Of a stretch of DNA of 64,000 nucleotides, positions 47,122 through 58,573 are shown piece by piece; position 1 is the first letter of the stretch; every line of letters starts with the position of its first letter. The translations under genes and the position numbers were made by a program. This stretch comes from Paraphaeosphaeria minitans (lineage: Eukaryota; Ascomycota; Dothideomycetes; Pleosporales; Didymosphaeriaceae): contig WJXW01000002.1 in assembly GCA_015832175.1 (NCBI GenBank), positions 1,426,001-1,490,000 of the forward strand, written 5' to 3'. The notes under the pieces are model-generated. The model made no database searches. It had not been told where the DNA came from and saw only the letters and a program-made list of their open reading frames with translations.

Positions 47122-47646
47122 GTATATCTTGGATACTTTGGAGATGAGGGTGGACGGTGCTCCATAAGAGACGAAGAAGGTTGCGGATGTGATGTTTGCA
47201 TCTCGAGGGAATGATGCTTGTAGCGGCCGTAGTCACTTCCCCACGGGGAATACGGTGATTGGCAGCTAAACGGATCGCATGACGTGCGCCTCAACCGAGA
47301 AACTACACCTTCAACGTCACCCGGTCCCACCTTCTACACCGCTCCCCCACTTCCTACTGGATCGCGAGTCGACGGAATCTGTGCATGGGGCCATGTGCGC
47401 GGCGCCGTCATGGATGTTGAGGAAGAAACGAAGGCATGTGTTCCGAGGTCGTTGAGAACATAACTCGGCCGTTGCCCGCGACCTTGAACCTGTGCATCCG
47501 GTTCCTCGCGGTTGCGGCGACGTTGATGCCATTGAATGCCACTCTCTTTTCTCTTCGATGCCCTGCCGCTATCGCCCTTTGTTCATTCCGCGTCTGTAGA
47601 TGCCTGACCTCCTCCCAACAACTTCCTCGTCGAACGCGCATCAACA
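47122..47646. other. Intergenic region, no gene supported
   Basis: Lies between the terpene cyclase relic and the GH15 gene, in divergent orientation. The GH15 frame is open upstream to 47436, but the ATG at 47647 begins a good signal peptide. Confidence 0.4.
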
Positions 47647-49283
47647 ATGAAGCTTCGATTCTTCCCTACGATACACTTCCTTTGCTCTTTTGTTTCGTAT
47701 TCTTCTGCGTTTTCCACTCCATCAGTGCCAAGATTCGCTGCTGCAAAACACCTCCCACATGGCCAGAAACCGCTGCGAGGAACGCTCGACGACTGGATGG
47801 ACCGCGAAGAGAGGATTTCGCTGGACAGACTGCTGGCAAATGTGAAACCTGGAGGCGTGAATGTCCAAAGCAACGAGGACGTTGTGGATGGAACGGTGAT
47901 AGCCAGTCCCAGCAAAGAAGCGCCGGATTACTGGTACCAATGTGCGAGACTGCAACCTCCGTCCATATTCCTCCAGACTCGCTAATTCCGCCAGGGGTCA
48001 GAGATGCAGCCATAACAACAAATACACTCGTAGACCTCTACGCTGAATCCTCTTCCTCAAGCCTATCATCATCACTAGAAACTATCCTCTCCGCATATGC
48101 CAACTTGCAGGCCGACCTCCAACGCACCCCCAACCCCTCCGGCACCCTCGACGACCTCCAAGCCCTTGGCGAACCCAAATTCCATGTCAACGGCTCCTCC
48201 TTTACAGGCTCCTGGGGCCGACCCCAGCGCGACGGCCCAGCTCTCCGGGCCATCACCCTCATGCGCTATCTCCACGCCTACAATGCCTCCCACCCCGCTC
48301 TCTGGGCCAGTGCATCCTCGGACTCCAAGTCTTTCTACAGTCTTCTCTACTCAGCTGAACTCCCCGCACGAAGCATCATCAAAGCAGATCTCGAGTACGT
48401 TTCCCACTTCTGGAACCACACGTCCTTTGATCTCTGGGAAGAAGTCGATGGAATGCATCTCTTCACTGCCATGGTACAATTACGTGCGTTGAAAGAGGGA
48501 CAGAACGTAGCAAGAGCATTTGGAGACGAGGGGGCAGCGCGGTGGTATGGTGAGCAGGCCGGATATCTGGAGCGGTTTGTGAGAAGATTTTGGAACAAGG
48601 ATAAGGGTCGGTTGGTGGCCAGCCTGTGGAGCCGACGGAGCGGGCTAGATTGTGCCGTGTTACTGGGGAGTCTACATGGACAGTCTTCCGAGAGCGAACA
48701 TGGAGAGCCGGTATTCCCACCCTGGGCAGATGAGGTGTTAGTTTCGCTGCTTTGGCTGGTTAGGGATATGGGAAAGAGGTTCCCGATCAATGTCCATGCT
48801 AAACAGGGCAACGACGAAACACGAGCTCTCATCGAAGGCGTAGGCATAGGGCGATACCCGGAAGACGTATACGACGGATACACCACGTCCATCGGCCACC
48901 CTTGGTTTCTCTGCACCTCCTCCGCGGCAGAGGTGTTGTACCGCACCGCATCCCACCTCTCCGTTTCCGCATCGCTTACCACAACCCCTCTCAACATCGA
49001 CTTCTACGCCGCTCTACTAACCGCATCCGCGTCACCTGAAATCTCCGTCAACACGACCTACACCGCCGACGACGAGCCCTTCCAGACCGTCGTGGAACGG
49101 TTGCGACACATAGGCGACGAGTTCCTCGACGTCGTGAAAACGCACGTTGATGCCGAAGGCAGCATGAGCGAGCAGTTTGACAGGGAGACGGGGCATCTGA
49201 GGGGTGCGAGCGATTTGACTTGGAGTTACGGTGCGTTTCTGCAGGCTGCGAGGGCGAGGAAGGAGGCGATGGCGGGTTTATGA
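47647..49283 (+). CDS. Secreted glucoamylase (GH15)
   Basis: 527-aa secreted exo-1,4-alpha-glucosidase that releases glucose from starch ends. Exons 47647-47941 and 47995-49283; the 53-nt intron splits the Trp codon of YWYQWVRDAA, a substrate-binding block. A signal peptide covers about residues 1-22. Family blocks: GEPKFHVNGSSFTGSWGRPQ (about 175-195), DLWEEVDGMHLFT with the catalytic acid Glu (about 270), and SEQFDRETG plus DLTWSYGAFLQAA with the second catalytic Glu (about 485-520). There is no C-terminal starch-binding domain (CBM20), so it probably acts on soluble substrates. Several sequons. Looks intact. Confidence 0.94.
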
Positions 49284-51432
49284 CAGATGCGGAAAACGGC
49301 GGGAGGCGCCCTGCGCGATGAACTGTGAGGATACGTGGGCGCGATTGCGAGTAGTCGGCGGACGATGCCGTTGAAAGTAGTGTACATACCTTTTAGCGTA
49401 CAAGCTTCTATGAGTATATGTTGTGTATACTTGACCTCCGTCACACGGTCGTACGTCATGACTTGTGAATCATAACGTGGGTGCCAAGGGGAGTGTTGCG
49501 AAGAGCTATCGCCGGTGCATAAACGACGGGATGCGAAGGGAGGGAATGCATTCTAGAAGTCCCGATTGGGTTAGCTTGGCGATGAGTGTTCATGCAGCAA
49601 CGGGTCGATCCTCATAGGGCTGACTGAACAGCGTGTGTAGCCACAACAACCTGTGGCCTCCTAGCCAACACCAAACCTTCCAAGGCTGCAGCAATTTTCC
49701 TAAGAATGCCAGCATCGCGACTACTCAGATTCTGCCTTGGCGAAGAGTATGGCGGGGAAGAGGTACGAGTAAGGTGCGAAGAATGTTGCAGAAAAACATC
49801 CAGTCAAGCAGTGTACTCCTATCTCGCATATCTCGGCCATCTCCGTGCGCTTCTTGCAATGAAACTCCCGTCTCTTCTCTATGCAAGCTTTCCATGGGCA
49901 GCGTTGGCGTGCCAGCATGCAGATGCTACTTCCAATACGCCAGGCAGAAAAATCCAACCATCTCTCTAAGCAGAGATAGCAGCTTCAACTTCCAGATTCT
50001 ACCTTGCGAGCTGCAGACACTGTTAGAGTCCAGAAATAAGATGGCTTTTGACAACGTGGTGGATGCTGTGCGAGGAGCTGGACTGATCAAGGCTTGTGGT
50101 CATTTCATATGCATTCGCCTTTCGGCTTGTTTGTAATGACGAAACGATACGTGCTGAGAGATTTTATTGGCAAGATTCAGATGCTGGTGTGGATTGCCAG
50201 TGCTGAGTATGAGGGGCTTCTTTCCGGGGCTGGCTGAGAAAGTCATGGATACACTGGGTCAGGATGCGACGTTGCATACAGTACCTTTACGGGTGGGACG
50301 AGGTATCATTGCGAGTTTAGCGCCACGCAAGACTTGACGAGGAAAATGTTTGCTTGTTTGAAAAAGGCAGTGAAATTGTAAGCTGGGTAAGGGATGTTGA
50401 CGACTTGTGAGGTTGAGTGTACACTAGTGATAGAACGCTAGTCCGAGAGGATGCTAGTTCCATGTCGCTAGACTTAGAACAGCGCCGGCCCAAAAGTCTG
50501 GATGCTGTAGGCGATGCACATGTTGGTAGAAATATATGAAACCTTTTCCCTTTTCTACCTCTCGTCAGACCTCCACGTGACATCACTCTCTGCCTTCGCA
50601 TCTAGAATAATCGCAATAGACCAGACTTTTGCACTCTTCAGCATAGATATTTTCAAGGCATTCAGCGGGCGTTTGGCCGATCAAGCTTCTGTCCTTCCTT
50701 TCCCTTCTTACTGCTATTGTTTAGCCGATATCTACCAAAGTCGTTTCGAGAAGGTGGGATTGTGTACTTGCGATCCAAACGCCATTATTGCTAAAGCTAT
50801 CACTCTGAACATGTTAGCCACTCAGGCCGGCTCATACGTTACTACTGATCTTTGGATAACCGGTAAAGAACCATCTTTCTACACATTTTATGCTGTTGCT
50901 GCTCCTTTGCACCAATCTGTGAGAGGAGTTTCGCAACGCCATTGCTAGTGAATGTAATTAGAGTTTGGGCGGCAACGCGGCTTGGTATCAAATTTCAGCC
51001 TTGGAGCAAGACCATTCATTTCAGCGCTTACACGGTAAAGTTGGGTGGGGACATGATCATTTTAATTAATCGACTAAGAATACTTTGTGGAACAGATGGA
51101 CCGAGCTTTCAACGCAGATACAAACGACCAAAATAGCGGCAATCGCCTTTGCAATTGCATGCATATGAACGAAGTCGAACGGCGGCGCCCTCAATGGCAC
51201 GTGGTACGCTGCCTTAGGCGCTTTAAGTCTCTAATTTCTACCTCGCAAGCACCCACTAAATCACGGTCCGCGCACTTGCACTTCCTACCTATCGCACTGG
51301 TGAGCAGTGAGAGCCCAACAACTTATAATCCTGTGAATATGCTTTGACTGCCACCCACATCTCCCCACCCCACCAAGGTAAACCCTTCGAAGCTCACCAC
51401 ATACAACACGAACGAATACGCGCATACCGACA
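49284..51432. other. Long intergenic region, nothing supported
   Basis: About 2.1 kb. Open frames here are short, overlap on both strands and show no domain. I see no repeat, tRNA or rRNA. It may hold decayed sequence too diverged to recognise. Confidence 0.35.
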
Positions 51433-52156
51433 ATGGGCAGCAAAGTCACAAAACCTGCCCATCCCGACGCCTTCGGGCCCAGACCGCTCTGTCTTCTGCT
51501 CCCGGTTGGATCCTGCTGGTGGTGCACGTTCTACACCAGCCCGGAGAACCAATGGACGGATGATTGCCCCGATCCTCCCAAGAGCATACAGCTATCCGAC
51601 TCCAACGACGGCCATCTCTTCGTTCCGTAAGTCAACTATCCGTAAGTGTCTGATGGACCCACTCACACCTCGTAGCGCGGGTCTTCTCGAGTATCAGGGC
51701 ACGGTGTACAACATCGAACCAGGCATCTGCGTCAACAATGGGGGCACATGGATGGCCGAGAACCCTCCCGGGGGCTGTGACATCCCCATAGAGGCCGCCA
51801 TCCATGCTGACCTAAGCACCGCTGTGGTGGACAGCATAGCTGCGCGTGACGCTCACGGCGAATTGGCCGCTCTTGACAATATAGAGCACGCTCACTTTTT
51901 GGAGAACCTTGGTATCCTCACCCTCGTCGTTTGGGCTCTCTGCTTTCTCATGTGGCTCTGGGGCTTCTTCAAATTCGTCCAGTCGAAGCGACGGGCGCAA
52001 GCGGGCTGGGAGAAACTGGTTCGCACGGCGGGCATGAACGTCGTGGGTAAGGATGTCAATAATGAGGGCGAGATGGTCGACGGGATCCACGATAAGACAA
52101 TTGAGAAGGTGAACGCTCTCTCCCACGACAGTCAGCTGCGATTGGAGGACGTCTAA
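51433..52156 (+). CDS. Unknown single-span membrane protein
   Basis: 224-aa protein, exons 51433-51626 and 51676-52156 (49-nt intron, GTAAGT donor). The N-terminal half is Cys/Pro/Trp-rich (GSCWWCTFYTSPENQW, DDCPDPP) with four to six cysteines that could pair outside the cell. One strong transmembrane helix lies at about residues 147-168 (LGILTLVVWALCFLMWLWGFF), followed by a basic stop-transfer segment (QSKRRAQAGW) and a charged cytosolic tail. There is no clear cleavable signal peptide. I recognise no family. Confidence 0.6.
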
Positions 52157-52418
52157 GGCCTGGCAGTGCCTCCCTCGACTATCTCCGTTTGTCAACGGTT
52201 ACATGGATCCTAACGCTGTAACTGCACGATGATGACTTCTCTGCGAAACAACGGCTGAAAAGTTGGTAGCTGGGTTTAGGGAGGTCAATTCATGTTACTG
52301 CGTTATATTAGGGATATCGGTACAGTACAAGGGCCATGTACACGGGATAACATGGTAGTGGCAAAGGAATATACATTTCACTGAGATTTGGTACCTCTCT
52401 ATGAACGTGACATTGATG

Positions 52419-54129
52419 TTATAGAAAAGGTGTATTCACGTAGAACGATAAAAGGTATTTGCGTTTGTAATTTACACGAAGAGGCCCCCAGACAAGCCGC
52501 ATATTCGGGGAGAAATACTCTTCAATGGGCCTCTCTTCTGGCTGGTTTTCCTTGTGGAGAAGTGGTGGTTTAGGGATAGGATCCACATTTGCAAGCATCA
52601 CGGTCTTGTCGTCATTCGATTCTGCATCTGACCTCTCAAGAGGCTTTTTATGCGGGTAAGTCTTTTGAATGCCAGCAAAAACCGGAGGGGACAAGTCATA
52701 GAATTGCTGGAACATTGACTCGATCTCCTCGCATCACTGATTGGTTTGTGATGGCGCCGGAGGTTCTGCCAGAACTTGATTCGTGTTGTGGGAAGTCGCG
52801 GAGGATTCTGACAGGACTAGGCTCTTATCTGATGAGACGTGGGAGATCCGACATGGGCTTGAGCCTTGTTTGGAGAAGACAAAAATGTGGAAAATGCTCC
52901 ACAGGCCTTTTGACTCGCCGAAAACTGGGTTCTTCTCCTCCTGCTGCCAAGCACGAGACTTCAGAGACTTCCCCAAAGAGTCGGCTCGAGAGTCAAGATT
53001 GACCGTATGTTCGATATCGGGGCGAGGAGGCTTCGCAGCTGGTTGCGAAGAAGCCGTAGCGAAGGGTTCGTTGATTGAATCACCGATATTTGCGTCTTCC
53101 GTACCCAAGCCTGGGATGACCTCCTGCCAACTCTCATCCTCGGGTTCTCTTTCATTGTCACCTTCAAGATCCTGGATCATGCCGTATTTAGACCCACAAG
53201 CACGACTCAGCTTATCCATCGCCCATTGCGGCATCTTTTTAACTGTCCGCTCAGGCTTTCCCCACCATCTCTTGCATAACTGTTGGAACCTTGCATGGCG
53301 TGGGCGTGATCGTGATACTAGACACCACATCATCGAACTCCTTAGCCATGCGCCTAAGTTCTCGCTTCGAGACTTTGCGTTTGACACGTGGTTCAGTGCC
53401 GAAAAATGCGCGGGAAAGTGATTGCTGCGACAAGCTTAGATCTCGGCCCGAGAAAGATGCGCCGGTCAATGCGTCCAGGCCCAACGAGAGCTTCATCCAA
53501 GGAAATCGGGAAATTCGTCGTACAGAAAACCAAGGGACCATCGTTAGCGCCTGGGCCACACAACACGTTGAGCAAGCCTCTGAGAGTGACCTTGGGTTGC
53601 TGAGGCTCAGACCCCTTTGCCTTCTTTGGCAGCTTCTTCTTGCATTTCTTGCTTCGTGACCTGTCGTCTTTTCTATCGTCAACACTGTCCCCAGACTCAT
53701 AGTTCGTGTCGTCTGGCTCGGCGTTCATCGTGTTCTTTTCAACAATGCCAGCAGTGGCGATCTCTTCGAATAGCACCAGACAGCGCCTTGGCAACTCTTG
53801 AAACTTTTAGTGTAGAATGTAACCACCCATGCTCATCATGATGAGGGTCTGCACAGGAAGATCGAAATCACTAGCACCCAGTCCCAGGTGGTCCATATAA
53901 ACAGTAGACTTTGGCAGTACAGCTTTCCTTTCTAAAACGACCAGTCTTCAGTCTCCTGAAGCTCAGCTAGGGCGCTATGCTTGAGGTCCGGCGCCGTGTC
54001 GAATGAACTCAGTGATCGCTTTCTGTTTTTGGATCTTTCCGTTTGCTTGGTAGGCCTGATAAGATAGACGTTAAGGGCCTTGTCCTGGACCTTCGTGGCA
54101 CCCTCAACGTGGGCGAGCAGAGCCTTCAT
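52419..54129 (-). pseudogene. BCS1-like AAA ATPase pseudogene
   Basis: Decayed minus-strand gene of the BCS1-type AAA family (membrane AAA chaperone relatives). Walker A reads LYGPPGTG (53877-53894) and is then lost: the Lys is replaced by Cys and followed at once by TAG (53871-53873). Walker B-like CLVLFEEIATAG (about 53790-53745), sensor FCTTNFP and GPGRIDRRI (about 53490-53450) remain. Frameshifts occur near 53415 and again near 53260-53290, and the C-terminal frame (53387 on) is cut by a TGA near 52733 before running to 52419. The upstream part (54129-53932) keeps a plausible pre-AAA segment. The start overlaps the stop of the next gene (ATGA), which is probably accidental. Confidence 0.8.
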
Positions 54130-55526
54130 TGCATAGCGATCGACGCGCGATCGAAAGCCAACAGCTTTCCTTCATCGTGGAGCTTTGCTGGCAGAGGTCG
54201 TTCTCCTGAGCCACTGAGCCGGCTCTGCAAAATTGTGGCAGGGACAGGTCCGTCTCGTTCGCTGTCTGGCTCGCTCACTGTTTGCTGCGACATCAGCGTC
54301 GTGAGCGCTCTGTCGGCCTGGGCAGAGCCGATGGTCAGCCAGTTGACTATTAGGACACCCCAGCTCACTAGTAACAGTTGTTTAGTTTGGGTTGCTTTAC
54401 GTTTGAAAGCTAACTCACCGTCCAGCGTACAGATCGTAAGGCATCTCCAGCCCAGCTCCCGTCCTCTCATAACATAGAATGTGACCATGTTGCCCACTGT
54501 AGGTAACATAACCAGTGTACTTCCGATGAGACATTTCCAAAGCAGAATCTTGATGATGTTGTTCAAATCATCCATCTGCGGCCTTCTATTCCTCAGTGAT
54601 GCCTCGCTTGTAGCGCTTCTCACCCGAGAGGCAATCTTCTTGAGTACACCTGGCATCAGGTTTACGCGGTGGAATGACAATACTGGTCGAAGAAGCCATA
54701 TGAAGAGCCCGGTAAGCAGGAAGTTGAGCCCAATGTCAAAGCACATGAGTGGAAACGCCACTTTGCGCGGCAGCCCGATGCGGCATCGACCGTCCAATTC
54801 CGAGAGCTCGGCAACAGGAAAGATAAATCCAATGATGGCGACTGTTCCGAAGCCAGCACATATGATAAACATTCCACAGATCCACAACCAGTCCCGGTGG
54901 CGGCGCATGAAAGGCGCACGGACGATACGGGCACGTTCCAGGAGAAATATGTATCTGCATGAATCATCAGCTCAGCGGCCCAAGAGAGGGGAGCAAACCA
55001 ACATGGCCAGCTTATTTGTGGTATAGAATACCAAGCAGATGATGATAGCGGAGTAGCATAAATTAGAGGAAGTAAGGTTTTGACCGCTCTCAACGACTAC
55101 CGTGGCAAATATGAAGCATATTGCAAACAAGAAAAGAAACGACAGGATCGCAGAGGTCAAGTTATTCTTTTTCTTCATGTTTCGAGCCAATGACTTAGCA
55201 CGCAGCCCTAATTAAGATTAGCTTGTGTAGAAAGTCTCATTGCTTTCTTCGCAAGGTGTCAACGCCGTGTAATACATACCGAAGAGGATGGCCAGCACTA
55301 CCGCACAGAACAAAGCGACGACTGTATACACCGTACGAGCCAGACTGGTTTCACCAGGCATAAACTTACGCCCAGTCTCTGGATCCGTCATGACGACACG
55401 CTCATCGCGTGCATGTGACTGCTTCGCACCGTAAAGCAGCGCATGGTGCCGCGATTGCGGTGCCGCGGAAGTAATAGAGACTGCCATGAGAACCGTCCAC
55501 GCCGTTAGACGCTTGAAGCTGTCCAT
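54126..55526 (-). CDS. Multi-span fungal membrane protein of unknown function
   Basis: 409-aa protein, exons 55526-55280, 55207-55003, 54954-54419 and 54367-54126; introns of 72, 48 and 51 nt. A signal-like first segment (MDSFKRLTAWTVLMAVSITS) is followed by about seven more hydrophobic helices. Recognisable blocks are IYIFLLERARIVR, RDWLWICGMFIICAGFGTVA, DGRCRIGLPRKVAFPL and GRELGWRCLTICTLDV, typical of an unnamed Pezizomycotina membrane family with GPCR-like topology. The third exon needs the GTTGGT donor at 55002 to keep frame. The last 80 residues are Ser/Glu-rich and cytosolic. Signalling or transport function is not known. Confidence 0.8.
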
Positions 55527-56906
55527 GGCATCGGGAGTAGCGCAAGTAGTGAGCGGGAGTTGGTGGAAGTTTCCTTGCTTTTCGAAGATAAATGTGACAT
55601 CCGATGGCTCCTAAGAATTCATCTTCGTCGCCACGGGCCATTATGTCACCAAAGTCGATAGCGGAGCCTCTACCGGTTGGCCTCGGGTGCTTCCGCCTTG
55701 CGCATCAGTTGGGTCCGTGCTGCTCTGGCTATGTAGTGGGGGAAGGTCGAGCGAGCGGGCGGGCGGCTGTATCAGGGCTAAACGTCGGGAGCTCATCACG
55801 GCCGCATTATTTGTTGGGATCCAAACTGAAGGTGCATAGTTAGACCTGTGGTTTCGGTGCCGATGGTTGCAGGTGAATGTGTTGTCACTGTCATGTGGGG
55901 TTGCGGCGGTCCACAGTCTCATGGCTTCAGCCATGAACAAATGCGTTCTCCCAGTCAGTGGTGCGCTGCAAGCCGATGAGGACGATGCAGACATTTCCGA
56001 GGCCTCTGATGGTCTTCATCAAGCTCGGACGAGATGCGCATGATAGATGCGGCTTTTCGCTGATGGGGGAACAGACGCTGAGAACCACGAGCTTCCTGCA
56101 CACCCGCTGTTGACGCAGGCGGTGAGGTTGTCTTGGCGGCAGAATCGCCTCACCACCTTTTGCAACGTCCTCGCGTGCTCGCGTCCAACACCGCATCCTT
56201 CTCGCAACTTCTGACATGCCTGATCTCACCTGTATCGTGCTGCCGCTTGTTTTTGGGAGCCTGCGTGCACAGAGATCGCACCCAAGCCCATCTCTACCCC
56301 TCATCTGAGCATTATGTCATATGGATCGACCGCATTGAACGGCGGGACAACCCTCTGTTTCTGTTGCTGCTAGGTCGATTTGGGCATCAAGGCTCGCACC
56401 GCCGCGGCTCAACAGCTTCGCGTTATCATATAACTACAACGTATATATACCTTAGATCCCTGGAGCAGGCTTATAATGACAAGGAGCGTTGGGCAGCAAT
56501 CGCTCGACAAGCACGCTGAACTCAACAAGTGAGACATGATCTACATAAAGCCTGTTCAAAGGTCGATAGGGCGAGAATCAGAGTATGCCAGGACGTTAGT
56601 TCTGTTCACCAATCGCGAGAACGGAAGGCAGGCAATAGTCGTGCTCAGTTTCTTCATCGTAGTGAGATGAGCTTTGTGTGTTGACACACAAGTACCACTT
56701 CGCCACAACTATAACCCTGACCTTTTAGCAAACGAAATTCGACTACACTGGGTGAAGGACGCCTTCTGAATGCTACCTCACGTTACACGAACACTGCAAG
56801 CTCGCGGAACCGTTTCTCCTCAGCACAAAGCTCATTCAAACTTCTCGGTCTCCCGTCCCCCTTCCAGTACCAGTGCCATCGTCGAGGTTCTCCGCTTCGA
56901 CGCCGC
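55527..56906. other. Intergenic region, nothing supported
   Basis: About 1.4 kb. Open frames on both strands are short and low in complexity. No repeats or RNA genes recognised. Confidence 0.35.
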
Positions 56907-57551
56907 TCAGTCGTCGAATCCGAAGCCCCCTTCCATCACCTCTAGCATCTGCTTCTTCTCCCGTGGATCAACTTCCTCGTCGTTGTCGTCGGAATAATCC
57001 CACCCGTCGCGGAACGACGTTTGCATCTCGAAATCGTAAATCTCGCGACCCATCATCATGCTCATAGAGCGCTGTGCACCGATGTAGCGGATCCGGCGCC
57101 CCATTTCTCTCGCCTCCTTGCGGGGTTTGCGCGCCTTTCTTGCGACGCGGCGCTCCTCCTCCGAGTCTGTTGCGTCCTCCCAAACGTCTTCGTCGTGCTG
57201 TGGTAAGGGGTCAGCACTCGCGGTGCCTGCTCGGCTGATAGCGGTCCCATGATCTTGACGAGTAGATAGTGGCGTGCGCTGCGAGCCTCGGATGAGGACC
57301 GCCTTGTCGTTCCACTCGTACACGATCTCGAGTTGGGGCCTACGCAGTGTGATGTTATCCAGTTGTCTGCCGTACGATAAATCGTGGTGGACGCCGCCGA
57401 ATTCGAGATAGCGTAGATCAGGGGCCCGTGACTGTCCACCGAGCCAGTCCAAGAACGAGATAATGCTCGTGTCCTGTAAGATATGACTCTTCGCCACAGT
57501 GATGACCACAGCTTGGATGGCAGTGCAGCTGTCGATGATGGCAGTCAGCAC
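56907..57551 (-). CDS. Acidic hypothetical protein
   Basis: 214 codons from the first ATG to a TAA at 56907; the frame is open upstream to about 57646 and stays protein-like (KLAKAYIDLATISLHATRN), so an upstream exon is possible. The N-terminal 110 residues look folded (LDWLGGQSRAPDLRYLEFGG) and resemble C-terminal parts of fungal F-box-like proteins, but no F-box is visible. The rest is highly charged: acidic DEDVWEDATDSEEE, basic RKARKPRKEARE, a Met-rich MSMMMGRE, then an acidic tail. I cannot assign a function. Confidence 0.5.
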   Translation of the reverse strand: MLTAIIDSCTAIQAVVITVAKSHILQDTSIISFLDWLGGQSRAPDLRYLEFGGVHHDLSYGRQLDNITLRRPQLEIVYEWNDKAVLIRGSQRTPLSTRQDHGTAISRAGTASADPLPQHDEDVWEDATDSEEERRVARKARKPRKEAREMGRRIRYIGAQRSMSMMMGREIYDFEMQTSFRDGWDYSDDNDEEVDPREKKQMLEVMEGGFGFDD

Positions 57552-58573
57552 GCCTTCTTTGAGGTTGCGTGTTGCGTGGAGGCTGATTGTGGCCAGATCG
57601 ATGTACGCTTTCGCAAGCTTTTCAACCCCGCTGTGAGCGTTGTGATGTTTTCACGCTCTTTTTAACGTTTAGAGTTCTTCCTGGCGGATGCGGTCAACCG
57701 AGCCATTTTGAATAGGCTCACGAGTGGTCGGCGGCTCGTAAGTTGACTTCCAAAGGGTGTGTCCGAATTTGCTCACAGGTAAACCTGACGGCCGGGGATG
57801 TAGATATATGTGCGGGTAAGTGAGCGGTAGCGTGTGCGCTACTCCCTGTTTGGCCTAGGTCACGCAATCTTCTTTAGGGTGAATGCTCAATCACGTGTAG
57901 CAATCCAGATGGAACTGACTCGTCGCACCATGGCAAGAGCCCCTGTCAACCCTATTCAACCGTACGAATGTTTACGAGACTCGTACTTGCTTGTAATAAA
58001 AACCCCCACGGAGACTGGAAGAGTGTGTGTTCTTCCATCAAGTGTTATTAAAGTTTCAGTAGTCAAGTCGAATAAGCAGCGTCACAAGGGATGGAGTATT
58101 GATACGGTGAGAAGTAATGATTGATGAGCTGTCCATGCACTTCGCCATCTCTTATGTATTTTCCTGCAAACGGGGATCGGTCAGAAAACATTTGCGAGGT
58201 GCAGACATGGTGGGTCCATTGCTTCAATAGAGCGTGGTATTCGTGCCGCAAGACTTACGTGCTCAATTGCGATTTATTAGCAGAACGAGTCCGCTCTCCC
58301 GACTTTTCAATGATCAGCACCGTTCAGTCATGTCCCATAAAACATCGGCCTTCGTTCCGAGCTTTATGCTACTCCTTGAGTTCTCACCATCAAGTCATGA
58401 TCGCTGCCATTATTTCGCCAATCTCTGGCTCCCGTAGAAATACATACAATAGTTCCTTTGCAAAGCCAGAGGTTGGGGCATCAGGCATCATTCGCATCTC
58501 GAGAGAAATTTATGGATTATGGCTCGATTGTCTTTGTTTTAAGCCAACTATGGTTACCGCTTCTTATAATCAC
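57552..58573. other. Convergent/divergent spacer, nothing supported
   Basis: About 1 kb upstream of the acidic protein and downstream of the S53 peptidase gene. Apart from the possible extension of the acidic protein frame to 57646, I see no coding sequence. Confidence 0.35.
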
